Source: Jannaschia aquimarina (lineage in GTDB: Bacteria; Pseudomonadota; Alphaproteobacteria; Rhodobacterales; Rhodobacteraceae). From it: DNA of 64,000 bases. How positions within the stretch are numbered: position 1 is the first letter of the stretch; each line of letters starts with the position of its first letter. Positions 1 through 8,920 of this stretch are shown piece after piece. The notes beneath the pieces are model-generated. The model ran no database searches. It saw nothing but the letters and a program-made list of their open reading frames with translations, and was not told where the DNA came from. The position numbers were made by a program, and so were the translations under genes. The stretch covers positions 89,893 through 153,892 of the forward strand of contig NZ_JYFE01000074.1 in NCBI RefSeq assembly GCF_000877395.1. Direction: 5' to 3'.

Positions 1-17
1 GGATCGGCCTTCGCGAC

Positions 18-959
18 ATGACGCTGGTCCTCTTCGCGGCGAATCGGGACAAATGGCGGGAATACGAGGCTTCGTTGAAAAATGCCCTTACCCAAGAGGG
101 CGTGGTCGCCCAAATCCTTCATCTCGACGACGCGCCTCCGCCGGGCTCGGTGGACTGGATCGTCTATGCGCCGAACTCCACCCTCAAAGACTTCACTCCC
201 TACACGGCGCTCAAGGGCGTGCTGAATCTCTGGGCGGGGGTCGAAGGGATCGAGGGCAACCGGACCCTGACCGCTCCGTTGACCCGCATGGTCGACGGCG
301 ATCTGACCCAAGGCATGGTCGAATGGGTGACCGGGCACGTCTTGCGGCACCATCTGGGCATGGACGCCCAGATCGCCAATCCCGAATGCCGCTGGGATCC
401 GGTGCCGCCTCCTTTGGCCCGGGACAGGCCGGTGGCGATCCTGGGGCTCGGCGCGCTCGGCGGGGCGTGCGGGCGGGCGCTGTCGGCTCTCGGCTTTCCC
501 GTCACGGGCTGGTCACGCAGCGAGAAGGCGATCCCCGGCATCCGCTCCGTGACCGGCGAAGACGGGCTGGCGGCTGCCCTTGCGGCGGCCGAGATCGTAG
601 TGGTTCTGGTCCCGCATACCCGTTCGACCGAAGGGCTGATCGATGCCGCGCGGCTGGCGCAGATGCGGCGCGGCGCGGTGCTGCTGAACCCGGCGCGCGG
701 GGCCGTGATCGACGATGACGCCCTGCTGGATGCGCTCGATCGCGGTCACCTCGCGCATGCGACGCTCGACACGTTCCGCACCGAACCCTTGCCCGAGGGC
801 CATCGCTTCTGGACCCATCCCCGCATCACGGTGACGCCGCATATCGCGTCGGTCACGCGGCCCGCATCCGCCGCGTGCGTCATCGCGGCCAACATCGCGC
901 GCGGCGAGCGGGGAGAGCCGCTGCTGCATCTGGTGGACCGCTCCGAGGCGCTGGGCTAA
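18..959 (+). CDS. ghrA: Glyoxylate/hydroxypyruvate reductase A (D-2-hydroxyacid dehydrogenase)
   Basis: Cytosolic NAD(P)H-dependent reductase of the D-isomer-specific 2-hydroxyacid dehydrogenase family, expected to reduce glyoxylate to glycolate and hydroxypyruvate to D-glycerate. The 313-residue length fits GhrA. A Rossmann glycine motif LGLGALGG lies near residue 140. The catalytic arginine sits in NPARGAV near residue 225, the glutamate in RTEPLP near 255 and the histidine in TPHIAS near 274. The start is the ATG 18 nt into the window, so a longer upstream form cannot be excluded. The aminotransferase gene follows after 9 nt, so the two are probably co-transcribed. Substrate is inferred from family only. 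Confidence 0.85.
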   Translation: MTLVLFAANRDKWREYEASLKNALTQEGVVAQILHLDDAPPPGSVDWIVYAPNSTLKDFTPYTALKGVLNLWAGVEGIEGNRTLTAPLTRMVDGDLTQGMVEWVTGHVLRHHLGMDAQIANPECRWDPVPPPLARDRPVAILGLGALGGACGRALSALGFPVTGWSRSEKAIPGIRSVTGEDGLAAALAAAEIVVVLVPHTRSTEGLIDAARLAQMRRGAVLLNPARGAVIDDDALLDALDRGHLAHATLDTFRTEPLPEGHRFWTHPRITVTPHIASVTRPASAACVIAANIARGERGEPLLHLVDRSEALG

Positions 960-968
960 GCCGCGCCC

Positions 969-2066
969 ATGCGCCTGACCGATCTCGCTGCCTCCCTGCC
1001 CGCCTCGGTTCCGTTCACCGGGCCCGAGACGCTGGAACGCCGCGCCGGGCGGCCGTTCGCGGCACGGCTGGGCGCAAACGAGAGCGGCTTCGGCCCGTCC
1101 CCGCGCGCGATCGCGGCGATGGAGGACGCGGCCCGCGATGCGTGGATGTACGGCGACCCCGAATACCACGACCTGCGCCATGCCCTCGCCATCCATCACG
1201 GTGTCCCGTTCGACAGCATCGTCGCCGGGGAGGGCATCGACGGGCTGCTGGGTTATCTCGTCCGCCTGCTGGTCGCGCCGGGCGATCCGGTCGTCACCTC
1301 GGCGGGCGCCTATCCGACCTTCGGCTATCACGTGACCGGCTTTGGCGGCGTCCTGCACCCCGTGTCCTATCGCGGCGATCACGAGGATCCGGACGCCCTG
1401 CTGGCGAAGGCGCGCGAGACCGGCGCCCGGCTGATCTACCTGGCCAATCCGGACAATCCGATGGGCAGCCATCACGATGCGGCCACCGTCACCGCGATGA
1501 TCGAGGCGCTCCCCGAGGATGCGGTGCTCTGTCTGGACGAGGCGTATGCCGATCTCGCCCCCGCAGACGCCCTGCCTCGGCTGGACCCATCCGATCCGAG
1601 GGTGATCCGGATGCGGACCTTTTCGAAAGCCCATGGGCTGGCGGGTCTGCGGGTCGGTTATGCGATCGGACATCCCGACCTGATCGCCGCTTTCGACCGG
1701 GTTCGGAACCATTTCGGTCTGAACCGCATGGGCCAGGCGGCCGCGCTCGCCTCGCTGGCGGACGAGGACTGGATGACCCATGTCCGAGAGCGGGTGGCCG
1801 AAAGCCGTCAGACCATCGCCGCCATAGCGCGCGACGCCGGGCTGCGCCCCCTGCCATCGGCGACCAACTTCGTCGCCGTCGATTGCGGCAGGGACGGTGC
1901 CCATGCGCGGCGGGTGCTGGAGGGACTGGCGCAGGAAGGCGTCTTCGTGCGGATGCCGGGGGTCGCACCGCTCGATAGATGCATCCGGATTTCGTGCGGC
2001 CCCGTATCCGACATGGAGATCCTGCGCGGGGCCTTGCCGAAGGCCATCGCATTTGCGGGAACGTGA
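969..2066 (+). CDS. PLP-dependent class I/II aminotransferase, histidinol-phosphate aminotransferase-like
   Basis: Fold-type I pyridoxal-phosphate aminotransferase of 365 residues in the HisC/aromatic aminotransferase group. The N-terminal ANESGFGPSP resembles the NENPxGPSP motif of HisC. A LANPDNPMG motif lies near residue 160 and CLDEAYAD near 180. The PLP-binding lysine lies in TFSKAHGLAGLRVGY near residue 219. It directly follows the ghrA-like gene, which suggests a shared role in 2-oxo-acid or amino-acid interconversion, but nothing here links it to histidine synthesis and no other his genes are nearby. Calling it hisC would be overreach. Confidence 0.82.
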   Translation: MRLTDLAASLPASVPFTGPETLERRAGRPFAARLGANESGFGPSPRAIAAMEDAARDAWMYGDPEYHDLRHALAIHHGVPFDSIVAGEGIDGLLGYLVRLLVAPGDPVVTSAGAYPTFGYHVTGFGGVLHPVSYRGDHEDPDALLAKARETGARLIYLANPDNPMGSHHDAATVTAMIEALPEDAVLCLDEAYADLAPADALPRLDPSDPRVIRMRTFSKAHGLAGLRVGYAIGHPDLIAAFDRVRNHFGLNRMGQAAALASLADEDWMTHVRERVAESRQTIAAIARDAGLRPLPSATNFVAVDCGRDGAHARRVLEGLAQEGVFVRMPGVAPLDRCIRISCGPVSDMEILRGALPKAIAFAGT

Positions 2067-2121
2067 CATGCCCCCGCCTCGTTTCCGGCTAGGCTGATGG
2101 CCCAAGAACCCGGAGATCGCG

Positions 2122-2310
2122 ATGCACCGCCATCAACCCGACCCCGCACCGGATTACACCAACGCCTTTCTGGGCATCAGCTATCTGATTCTAGTGATGG
2201 CGCTTTGGGTGATCTGGGGGATCTGGGGCTACGTGGCGGCGCTTGCGACCTGCTGGCTGGTGCATACGGGGATCGGACGGCTTGCGGTGATCCGCGCACG
2301 GGACGACTGA
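2122..2310 (+). CDS. Small membrane protein, unknown function
   Basis: A 62-residue protein with a hydrophilic, His/Pro-rich N-terminus followed by two closely spaced hydrophobic segments (about residues 15-33 and 36-50, rich in Trp). A basic Arg-rich C-terminus should face the cytoplasm. A good Shine-Dalgarno (GGAGA) lies 5 nt before the ATG. It stands alone between the aminotransferase gene and the convergent DUF2062 gene. I do not recognise the family; the composition and ribosome-binding site support a real gene. Confidence 0.6.
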   Translation: MHRHQPDPAPDYTNAFLGISYLILVMALWVIWGIWGYVAALATCWLVHTGIGRLAVIRARDD

Positions 2311-2353
2311 CGACGCCACCCGGCCTGTCTCGGAACCGCCGCTTGCGACCGGC

Positions 2354-3031
2354 CTATTGCGCCGTCTGGTCCGTCGTCGTTCGGGCCGCGCGGGCGGCTT
2401 CTTTCTTGGCGGCGGCGCGCGCGCGGATCGCCTCCAGCTTCGCCTTGAGAGCCCAGCGGCGGCGGCGCTGATAGGCCGTGATCAACGGCATCGCGATCGT
2501 ATAGCTTGCGAGGCCCGCGAAGATGCCCGGGATGATGCCCCCGACGGTCCAGGGCCAGAAGACGTCGTGCCAGAAGATATGCGTCGCCGTCCAATCGACC
2601 GGATGGCCCGACAGCGCGTACCAGGAATTCCAGAAGAGATCCTTGCCCGCCCCGGCGAACTTGGAAAACAGGCCCTCGTCCACCTCGCCCTGAAACTCGG
2701 TCCCCAGCATCCAGTGCCCGAGATTCAGCGACACGACTCCGATGGGGACGTAGGTGAGCGGATTGCCGAAGAACGTGCCCAGAAGCGACGCCATCACGTT
2801 CCCGCGCACGACCCAGGCGAGCATGGCGGCCAGGATGAAGTGCAGCCCGTAGAGCGGCGTGAAGGTCGTGAAGACGCCCACCATGATGCCGCGGCTGATC
2901 TTCTGCGGCGTGTCCGGCAGGCGGCGAAGGCGATGCTTGACGTAAAGCGCCGCACGACGCCATCCGCCCCGCGGCCAGAGCGCGAAGATCACCGATTGCC
3001 AGATCGGCAGCCTGTCTCGCCGCTTGAACAT
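2354..3031 (-). CDS. DUF2062 domain-containing membrane protein
   Basis: A 225-residue integral membrane protein of the DUF2062 family. It has a charged N-terminus, then hydrophobic segments with the family features GVFTTFTPLYGLHFILAAML (about residues 50-70) and FFGNPLTYVPIG (about 85-97), and a highly charged Ala/Lys/Arg C-terminal tail. The ATG has a GGAGG site 6 nt upstream and lies 10 nt after the rel stop, so it is probably in the rpoZ-rel operon. Molecular function is unknown. In related Rhodobacterales this gene often sits beside rel, which supports the call (from memory). Confidence 0.82.
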   Translation of the reverse strand: MFKRRDRLPIWQSVIFALWPRGGWRRAALYVKHRLRRLPDTPQKISRGIMVGVFTTFTPLYGLHFILAAMLAWVVRGNVMASLLGTFFGNPLTYVPIGVVSLNLGHWMLGTEFQGEVDEGLFSKFAGAGKDLFWNSWYALSGHPVDWTATHIFWHDVFWPWTVGGIIPGIFAGLASYTIAMPLITAYQRRRRWALKAKLEAIRARAAAKKEAARAARTTTDQTAQ

Positions 3032-3041
3032 CGTCCTCCCT

Positions 3042-5174
3042 TCAGGCCGGGACCGGGGTTCTCAGGTCTCTCCGATAGCGCCTGATCTGAGCCACGTCGC
3101 TCTCGGTCTCAAGCGCCATCATCGTCGCATGCAGATGCTCGATGTCGCGCACCTCCATGTCGAGAAGGAGGCGGAAGAAGTCCGGTTTTCGGTCCACGAA
3201 GCTCAGGTTCGAAATGTTCGCGCCCTGCTCGCCGATCAAGGTGCAGATCCGACCCAGAACGCCGGTATCGTTGGAAATCGTCATCTCGATGGTAACGTCG
3301 GAGGTGGCCGCGTGGTGACCGGGCGCCCATTGCAGGTCGATCCACCGGTCGGTCTGGTCCTCGAATTCAACCATGCGGGGGCAGTCGATCGCGTGGATCG
3401 AGACGCCGCGGCCCCGGTTGGTGATGCCCACGATCCGTTCGCCGGGAACGGGCTGGCAGCAGGGCGCCCGCTCGAAATGCGCCTTCGGATCGAGACCCAC
3501 GACGGCCCTTGCCGGGTCCACGTCCGGGGTTGGACGTTCCTGGGCCAGTTCTGGCCAGAGCGTCTCGGCCACCTTGCGGGCCGTGATCTCGGAGGCGCCG
3601 ATGGCGGCCAGGAGGTCGTCGGCATCCTCGTGTCCCAGCGCGCGCGCGGCCGTGCGCATCGCCTTCTCGGTCGGCTTCTTGTCGAGATGGGCAAAGGCGG
3701 CGCGCGCCAGCTCCCGGCCCAGCCGGACATGGCCGGACCGCCGCTCGGCCTTGAGCGCGCGGCGGATCGCGGACTTGGCGCGGCCCGTCGTCGCGATGTC
3801 GATCCAGGTCGCCTGGGGGGTCTGCGCCTCGGCGGTGACGATCTCGACCGACTGGCCGTTCTTGAGCCGCGTCCAGAGCGGCACGCGCAACCCGTCCACC
3901 TTGGCCGCGACGGTGCGGTGCCCGATCCGGGTGTGGATCGCATAGGCGAAGTCGATGGGCGTGGCCCCCTTGGGCAACTTGATGACGTCGCCCTTGGGCG
4001 TGAAGCAGAAGACCTGGTCGGAATACATCTCCAGCTTGACGGCCTCGAGGAACTCGTCGTGGTCCTGCGCTTCCTCGAATCGCTCGGTCATCTGGCGCAG
4101 CCACTCGGCCGGATCGACGGCAAAACGGTTCTCGGACCGCACCCCGTCGCGGTACGACCAATGCGCCGCCACGCCGCGCTCGGCCACTTCGTGCATCTCG
4201 CGGGTCCGGATCTGAACCTCGACCCGCTTGCCGTCGCGGCCCGAGACCGTCGTGTGGATCGAGCGGTATCCGTTCGACTTGGGCTGGCTGATGTAATCCT
4301 TGAATCGGCCCGGCACCGCCCGCCAGCGGCGATGGACGGCACCGAGCGCGCGGTAGCAATCGCCTTCCTCGTCCGTCAGGATGCGGAACCCGTAGATATC
4401 CGAGAGCCGCGAAAAGCCGATCTGCTTCTCTTCCATCTTGCGCCAGATCGAGAAGGGCCGCTTGGCGCGCCCGACGACGTCTGCGGCGATGCCGGAACTC
4501 TCCAGCTCGGCCTCGATATCCGACGTGATGCGCCGGATCACGTCCCCCGCCTCGCGCTGCAGGGTCACGAACCGTCGCAGGATCGAGGTGCGTGCCTCGG
4601 GATTGAGGACGGAGAAGGACAGGTCCTCCAACTCCTCGCGCATCCATTGCATCCCCATGCGCCCGGCGAGGGGGGCGTAGATATCCATCGTCTCGCGCGA
4701 CTTCTGGATCTGCTTGTCGTGGGACATGTGACGGATCGTGCGCATGTTGTGCAGCCGATCCGTCAGCTTGACCAGGATCACCCGCAGATCCTTGGACATC
4801 GCCATGAAGAGCTTGCGGAAGTTCTCGGCCTGCTTCGTCTCGGAGGACGAAAGCTGGATCTTGGTCAGCTTGGTGACGCCGTCGACCAGTTCGGCGACAT
4901 CGCGACCGAACCGCTCCTCGACATCCGAGAACGAGGCGCGCGTGTCCTCGATCACGTCGTGGAGCAACGCGCAGGCGATGGTCGCGTCGTCGAGCCGCTG
5001 CTCTGTCAGAAGGCAGGCCACCTCGACGGGATGTGTGAAGTAAGGCTCGCCCGAGCGGCGCGTCTGGCCGGAATGCATTTCCGCGCCGAAAGCGTAGGCC
5101 CGTTCGATCAGATCGGCATCGGTGCGGGGGTTGTAGGCCCGCACCAGGGCGACGAGGTCCTGTGCCGATATCAT
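3042..5174 (-). CDS. rel: Bifunctional (p)ppGpp synthetase/hydrolase
   Basis: Makes and degrades (p)ppGpp, the stringent-response alarmone. At 710 residues it has the full long-RSH layout. The HD hydrolase domain has H48 and the HD pair H72-D73 in LLHDVIEDT. The synthetase domain has the G-loop SNGYRSIHTT and EVQIRTREMHE. The TGS domain lies at about 382-445 and a C-terminal ACT domain at about 630-705. The RFKD motif near residue 290 is the variant found in bifunctional Rel/SpoT enzymes rather than monofunctional RelA (EXDD). It lies 19 nt downstream of rpoZ and is followed by the DUF2062 gene, consistent with one operon. Confidence 0.95.
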   Translation of the reverse strand: MISAQDLVALVRAYNPRTDADLIERAYAFGAEMHSGQTRRSGEPYFTHPVEVACLLTEQRLDDATIACALLHDVIEDTRASFSDVEERFGRDVAELVDGVTKLTKIQLSSSETKQAENFRKLFMAMSKDLRVILVKLTDRLHNMRTIRHMSHDKQIQKSRETMDIYAPLAGRMGMQWMREELEDLSFSVLNPEARTSILRRFVTLQREAGDVIRRITSDIEAELESSGIAADVVGRAKRPFSIWRKMEEKQIGFSRLSDIYGFRILTDEEGDCYRALGAVHRRWRAVPGRFKDYISQPKSNGYRSIHTTVSGRDGKRVEVQIRTREMHEVAERGVAAHWSYRDGVRSENRFAVDPAEWLRQMTERFEEAQDHDEFLEAVKLEMYSDQVFCFTPKGDVIKLPKGATPIDFAYAIHTRIGHRTVAAKVDGLRVPLWTRLKNGQSVEIVTAEAQTPQATWIDIATTGRAKSAIRRALKAERRSGHVRLGRELARAAFAHLDKKPTEKAMRTAARALGHEDADDLLAAIGASEITARKVAETLWPELAQERPTPDVDPARAVVGLDPKAHFERAPCCQPVPGERIVGITNRGRGVSIHAIDCPRMVEFEDQTDRWIDLQWAPGHHAATSDVTIEMTISNDTGVLGRICTLIGEQGANISNLSFVDRKPDFFRLLLDMEVRDIEHLHATMMALETESDVAQIRRYRRDLRTPVPA

Positions 5175-5193
5175 GCCACGTCGCCCTCCGGGA

Positions 5194-5547
5194 TCAGCGT
5201 TCCCCCTGCGCCTCCATCAGCGCGCGGAGCAGCTTCTCCTCGTTCATGTCGTCTTCAGCCGGCGCGTCCTTCTCGACGCCCATCAGAAGGGTCATGTTGT
5301 CGTCTTCCGGCTCGTCGACCTCGATCTGGGTCTGGTTCGACTCGATCAGACGTTCGCGCAGGTCGTCGGCCTGCTGCGTCTCTTCGGCGATCTCGCGCAG
5401 GGCGACGACCGGGTTCTTGTCCTTGTCCCGGTCCACGGTCAGCGGCGCACCGGTCGCGATCTCGCGGGCGCGGTGGGCGGCCAGAAGCACCAGCTCGAAA
5501 CGGTTGGGGACCTTGTCGACGCAATCCTCGACAGTCACGCGGGCCAT
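5194..5547 (-). CDS. rpoZ: DNA-directed RNA polymerase omega subunit
   Basis: Omega subunit of RNA polymerase, which aids assembly of beta-prime and forms one ppGpp-binding site of the enzyme. The conserved [20 protein letters not shown] start and LLAAHRARE stretch are diagnostic. I chose the ATG at 5547 over an upstream in-frame start at 5604 because it matches the family N-terminus and has a strong AGGAGG site 6 nt upstream. The 117-residue protein has a long acidic C-terminal tail typical of alphaproteobacterial omega. Placement before rel groups alarmone synthesis with its polymerase target. Confidence 0.95.
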   Translation of the reverse strand: MARVTVEDCVDKVPNRFELVLLAAHRAREIATGAPLTVDRDKDKNPVVALREIAEETQQADDLRERLIESNQTQIEVDEPEDDNMTLLMGVEKDAPAEDDMNEEKLLRALMEAQGER

Positions 5548-5575
5548 GGGGACCTCCTGCGGAAAGGGAAGGCTC

Positions 5576-5604
5576 CATCTACGCAGGACTTTCGCGCTTG
5601 ACAA
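5576..5604 (-). promoter_or_regulatory. Candidate sigma-70-type promoter for rpoZ-rel
   Basis: On the minus strand, TTGTCA (5604-5599) and TAGATG (5581-5576) are separated by 17 nt, about 30 nt upstream of the rpoZ start. The -35 box is close to consensus and the -10 box is weak. Inferred from sequence only. Confidence 0.35.
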
Positions 5605-5641
5605 CCCTTGCCGTCACGGCCGCGCGGGCGACGCATGCGGG

Positions 5642-6223
5642 CTACAACGGTCGTCCCAACGGCCTGAGGCGGGTGCGGTCACGGGCGGGGATGCGGGCCC
5701 ACATCGCGGCGACGCTGCGCCCCGTCAGAGGGTGCCGCCAATCCGGCGCGAGATCCATCAGAGGGCCCAGGACGAAGGCGCGGTCCTGCAGGCGCGGATG
5801 CGGCAGAAGCAGGTTGCCCGGCGTCTCGTGCATCTGGCGCGCCACCGGCAGGTCGATCCAGGCCCGCAACGTCGGGATGTCGGGACGGATCAGACCCCCG
5901 ACGGCGAGAAGGTCCAGATCGAGGATCCGCGCGGTCCATCGCAGGTGACGCTTGCGACCGGCGCGCGCTTCGATCGCGTGCAGGTCGGCCAGCGCGCGGG
6001 CCGGGTCGACCGGCCGGGGAAGCAGGGCGCAGGCATTGACGAAATCACCCCCCGCGCCGGGCGGGAAGGCCGGCGTGCGCCAGGCCCGCGAGAACCGCAG
6101 CGCCGGGCCCAACCTTGCCCGCAAGGCAGCGGCGGCCGCGGCGACCCTGTGCCGATTAACCGACACACCCTGCCCCGCATTTGCGCCGAGGGCGATGAGC
6201 GTTACGCTCCGTGAACAGACCAT
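5642..6223 (-). CDS. folK: 2-amino-4-hydroxy-6-hydroxymethyldihydropteridine pyrophosphokinase
   Basis: Transfers pyrophosphate from ATP to 6-hydroxymethyl-7,8-dihydropterin in folate synthesis (cytosol). It shows the N-terminal LIALGAN motif and the HPPK signature RWTARILDLDLLAVG at about residues 94-108, followed by LPHPRLQDRAFVLGPL. I start it at the ATG at 6223, which puts SVTLIALGAN at the N-terminus as in the family; an in-frame extension to 6283 adds an atypical leader. It is 193 residues. No folP or folB is adjacent. It lies upstream of rpoZ on the same strand, with about 95 nt between them. Confidence 0.9.
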   Translation of the reverse strand: MVCSRSVTLIALGANAGQGVSVNRHRVAAAAAALRARLGPALRFSRAWRTPAFPPGAGGDFVNACALLPRPVDPARALADLHAIEARAGRKRHLRWTARILDLDLLAVGGLIRPDIPTLRAWIDLPVARQMHETPGNLLLPHPRLQDRAFVLGPLMDLAPDWRHPLTGRSVAAMWARIPARDRTRLRPLGRPL

Positions 6224-6335
6224 GGCTCTTCCACCGGTGGACATTTCCGGGTAGCGTCCCTCTCCGACCCGCCACTCACACACTCACAGGCATCCGGTCG
6301 ACCGCGATTATTTTAGAAGAAAGGATTTATTAACG

Positions 6336-6971
6336 ATGTTCTATCGCGACGAAAGACTGGCCCTCTTCATAGACGGCTCCAACCTCTACGCCACCGCAAA
6401 GGCCCTGTCCTTCGACATCGACTACAAGTTGCTGCGACAGGAATTCATGCGGCGCGGCAAGCTTCTGCGCGCGTTCTACTACACGGCCCTGCTCGAGAAC
6501 GAGGAATATTCCCCGATCCGGCCGCTGGTCGACTGGCTGCACTACAACGGCTTCACGCTGGTGACGAAGCCCGCCAAGGAGTTCATCGACAGCCAGGGCC
6601 GCCGCAAGGTCAAGGGCAACATGGATATCGAACTGACCGTCGATGCCATGGAGACCGCGCAGCACGTGGATCACATCGTGCTCTTCTCGGGCGACGGCGA
6701 CTTCAAGCCCCTCGTCTCCGCGCTTCAACGCCGGGGGGTCCGGGTTTCGGTCTGCTCGACGATCCGCAGCCAGCCGCCGATGATCGCCGACGACCTGCGC
6801 CGTCAGGCGGACAATTTCATCGAACTGGACGAATTGCGCGACGTGATCGGGCGCCCGCCTCGCGACTATACTCAGACGCCCCGCCCAGCGGACGAGCCGC
6901 CCGGCCTGCGGACCCAACCGCCCCATCCCCGGACCCAGCCGCCCCAGGCGCTGCCGGCCGAGGAAGACTGA
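6336..6971 (+). CDS. NYN (PIN-like) domain protein, LabA/DUF88 family
   Basis: A 211-residue protein whose first ~170 residues form a NYN domain, a PIN-like nuclease fold usually tied to RNA processing. The acidic residues expected in the active site are visible: D12 in FIDGSN, D in GNMDIELTVDAM, and SGDGDF near residue 127. The C-terminal ~40 residues are proline-rich, with a near-repeat RTQPPHP/RTQPPQA, and look disordered. The leader upstream of the ATG is unusually AT-rich (about 6305-6335) with AAGGA roughly 10 nt before the start. It is divergent from folK. RNase activity is a family inference; the substrate is unknown. Confidence 0.85.
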   Translation: MFYRDERLALFIDGSNLYATAKALSFDIDYKLLRQEFMRRGKLLRAFYYTALLENEEYSPIRPLVDWLHYNGFTLVTKPAKEFIDSQGRRKVKGNMDIELTVDAMETAQHVDHIVLFSGDGDFKPLVSALQRRGVRVSVCSTIRSQPPMIADDLRRQADNFIELDELRDVIGRPPRDYTQTPRPADEPPGLRTQPPHPRTQPPQALPAEED

Positions 6972-6974
6972 GCG

Positions 6975-7000
6975 AGGGCCCGGCGGGGCCCTTCGTCTTG
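6975..7000. terminator. Hairpin between convergent genes
   Basis: AGGGCCC (6975-6981) and GGGCCCT (6986-6992) form a 7-bp stem with a 4-nt loop, followed by TCGTCTTG. It lies between the NYN gene and the convergent NUDIX gene, so it could end both transcripts. The T-run is weak. Confidence 0.5.
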
Positions 7001-7372
7001 TCAGGGCCACCGCCGGACTTCACGCAGCGCGCGGCGGAAGACGGGGTGGAACCCGGTATCGTCCGCACCCGGTCGGTGCCAGAAGAAGTCGAACAGCAGC
7101 CCGCCGTCATCCTCGCAGAAATGCGACCAGCACTCCGGCACCGGCCCGACACATGCCTCCACCATGTGCCACCCCAGATCCGGGATGTGACCGCGCCGGA
7201 TGATGCGCCGGGCGCGAAGGCCCGCCTCTTCGCGCAGCTCGCGCCGTGCGGCGGCGGCGACCCCCTCGCCCGGCTCGATCCGCCCCTTCACCAGTTGCGC
7301 ACCGGCCAGCGGGTGACGGAAGGCCAGGATCGCGCGCCCGCGCCGGGGCACGACGCAGACACGGGGCGTCAC
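7001..7372 (-). CDS. NUDIX hydrolase
   Basis: A 123-residue NUDIX hydrolase, which cleaves nucleoside-diphosphate-linked substrates. The Nudix box is visible as [20 protein letters not shown], with the expected glutamates in RELREEAG (about residues 33-55). I place the start at GTG 7372, which overlaps the rnhA stop as GTGA; a longer frame to 7471 would run inside rnhA. Translational coupling to rnhA is likely. Substrate cannot be read from the sequence; an aromatic-rich C-terminal half ([16 protein letters not shown]) shapes its pocket. Confidence 0.82.
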   Translation of the reverse strand: MTPRVCVVPRRGRAILAFRHPLAGAQLVKGRIEPGEGVAAAARRELREEAGLRARRIIRRGHIPDLGWHMVEACVGPVPECWSHFCEDDGGLLFDFFWHRPGADDTGFHPVFRRALREVRRWP

Positions 7373-7833
7373 GTGTTTCGATCCGCCTTGAACGGCTTCA
7401 TCCCGGCGCGGGCCAACTCGTCGGCGCGCTCGTTCTCGGGGTGGCCGGCATGGCCCTTGACCCATTGCCACGTCACGTCGTGACGCGCGGCGGCCTCGTC
7501 GAGGCGGCGCCAGAGGTCCTCGTTCTTGACCGGCTTCTTCGTCGACGTGCGCCAGCCGTTGCGCTTCCAGCCGTGCAACCAGCCGGTGATGCCGCCCTTC
7601 ACATAGGCGCTGTCGGTGACGACCGTCAGGCGCGAAGGCCGCGCCAACGCCTCCAGCGCCTCGATGGCGGCCATCAACTCCATGCGGTTGTTGGTCGTCT
7701 CGGCCGCCCCGCCCTTGAGCTCCCGCTCCTTGACGACGGCCTCGCCGTCGCGCGCGATGAGCAACGCGCCCCAGCCCCCGGGACCGGGATTCCCGGAGCA
7801 GGCACCGTCGGTATAGGCAAAGAGATCGGGCAT
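7369..7833 (-). CDS. rnhA: Ribonuclease HI
   Basis: Degrades the RNA strand of RNA:DNA hybrids during replication and repair. All catalytic residues are present: D9 in [12 protein letters not shown]52 in [12 protein letters not shown]74 in VTDSAYV, H128 and D138 in [16 protein letters not shown]. The basic handle region ([10 protein letters not shown]) is present, giving the usual ~155 residues. I start at the ATG at 7833, which yields the family-typical N-terminus; an in-frame extension to 7869 is possible. Its stop overlaps the NUDIX start by 4 nt. Confidence 0.95.
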   Translation of the reverse strand: MPDLFAYTDGACSGNPGPGGWGALLIARDGEAVVKERELKGGAAETTNNRMELMAAIEALEALARPSRLTVVTDSAYVKGGITGWLHGWKRNGWRTSTKKPVKNEDLWRRLDEAAARHDVTWQWVKGHAGHPENERADELARAGMKPFKADRNT

Positions 7834-7900
7834 GGCCCCTTGTCGGCGCAACGCGGCCGGAATGTCCACACGGGACGTCGGGACCGGGCCGGTCGCAGCG

Positions 7901-8920
7901 TCACTCCGTCCGGTCGAAGAGACCCGTCATCGCCCGGCCGACCAGCGCCGAGATGCGGGGCGGACGTTCGGCCGCGAAGGGGAGCGGGCGGCACACTTCA
8001 ATCGCGGCGAGGCCGACGCGCGCGGTCAGGGCTCCGTTGACGACGCCCTCACCGAAGCGCCGGGACAGCTTGGCCAAAAGTCCGCCGCCCGCGACCGACT
8101 GGATCATGTCGTCGCCCACGGCCACGGCGCCCGTCGCTGCGAGATGTGTCAGCACCGCGCGGGTCAGGCGCCAGGATCCCAGCGTCCCGGCCCGTCCGCC
8201 ATAGATCAGCGCGATCCGGCGGATCATCGTCAGGTTGGAGGCCAGCGCCGCGAAGACGTCCGCCAGCGCCAGCGGCACCACCGCCGTCACCAGAGCCACC
8301 TTGCGGGCCGCCGCCTCGACCTCCTTGGCCGCCGCCGCGTCGAGAGGGGCCAGCACCGCCCGTTCCGCCAGCGCAAGTTGGGCTTCGGCGTCGAACGTAT
8401 CGGCGGTGCGCGCGGCCAGTTCCTCCCGTCCCCAGCGGGTGTCGGGACGGCCAGCGTAGAAGCCCGCGATCCGGTCCGTCACCTTGCGCGCATCGGCCAG
8501 CGTCGTCACCGACGCCGCCATCTCGCGCAGGTCGTCGATCCGCCCGAGGCGGCGCAGGGCCGAAAGCTCCCGCACCACGACGGCGAGGCAGGCAAGGACG
8601 AACGCGCCCGTCAGGCCCAGCGCGACCCATCCGAGCCAGGGCCGCGTCTCCAGCAGTCCGGTCACGAAGTCCCATGCCGCAAGCGACAACACGAAGCCCA
8701 GGAGAGCCACGAGCGTGCCCCAGACCCACTTTCCCAATCCGGTCTGCCGCTGGGCGGCGAGAACGGCCAAGGTCTGCATCGCGCGACCCGAGGGCGGTGG
8801 CGCCTCTTCGGCCTCTGGCACCGGCGGCGCGGTGGCGGGGCTCTGCGGCACGGCCTCCGGCGCGGGAGGCTCGGCATCGAGCTCGATCAGGACAGGGCGG
8901 CGCGGGGATTTGTCGGTCAC
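7901..8920 (-). CDS. ycjF: YcjF/TIGR01620 family membrane protein (DUF697)
   Basis: Inner-membrane protein of the YcjF family, 339 residues. The N-terminal ~70 residues are Pro/Glu/Ala-rich and cytosolic. Two hydrophobic helices lie at about residues 78-98 and 108-130 ([20 protein letters not shown]). The C-terminal DUF697-like portion contains [20 protein letters not shown]. The GTG start at 8920 overlaps the ycjX stop as GTGA, so the pair is translationally coupled as in enterobacteria. Function is not established; E. coli ycjX/ycjF belong to a stress-induced locus. Confidence 0.85.
   Translation of the reverse strand: MTDKSPRRPVLIELDAEPPAPEAVPQSPATAPPVPEAEEAPPPSGRAMQTLAVLAAQRQTGLGKWVWGTLVALLGFVLSLAAWDFVTGLLETRPWLGWVALGLTGAFVLACLAVVVRELSALRRLGRIDDLREMAASVTTLADARKVTDRIAGFYAGRPDTRWGREELAARTADTFDAEAQLALAERAVLAPLDAAAAKEVEAAARKVALVTAVVPLALADVFAALASNLTMIRRIALIYGGRAGTLGSWRLTRAVLTHLAATGAVAVGDDMIQSVAGGGLLAKLSRRFGEGVVNGALTARVGLAAIEVCRPLPFAAERPPRISALVGRAMTGLFDRTE

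Noticed and set aside
969..2066. Naming the aminotransferase hisC
   Set aside because: The HisC-like motifs fit several aminotransferase activities and no histidine genes are nearby, so the symbol would be unsupported.
3024..5948. 974-residue open frame on the plus strand
   Set aside because: It lies opposite rel and rpoZ, which have clear family motifs. Its product is Arg/Gly/His/Asp-rich with no domain pattern, as expected of a high-GC antisense frame.
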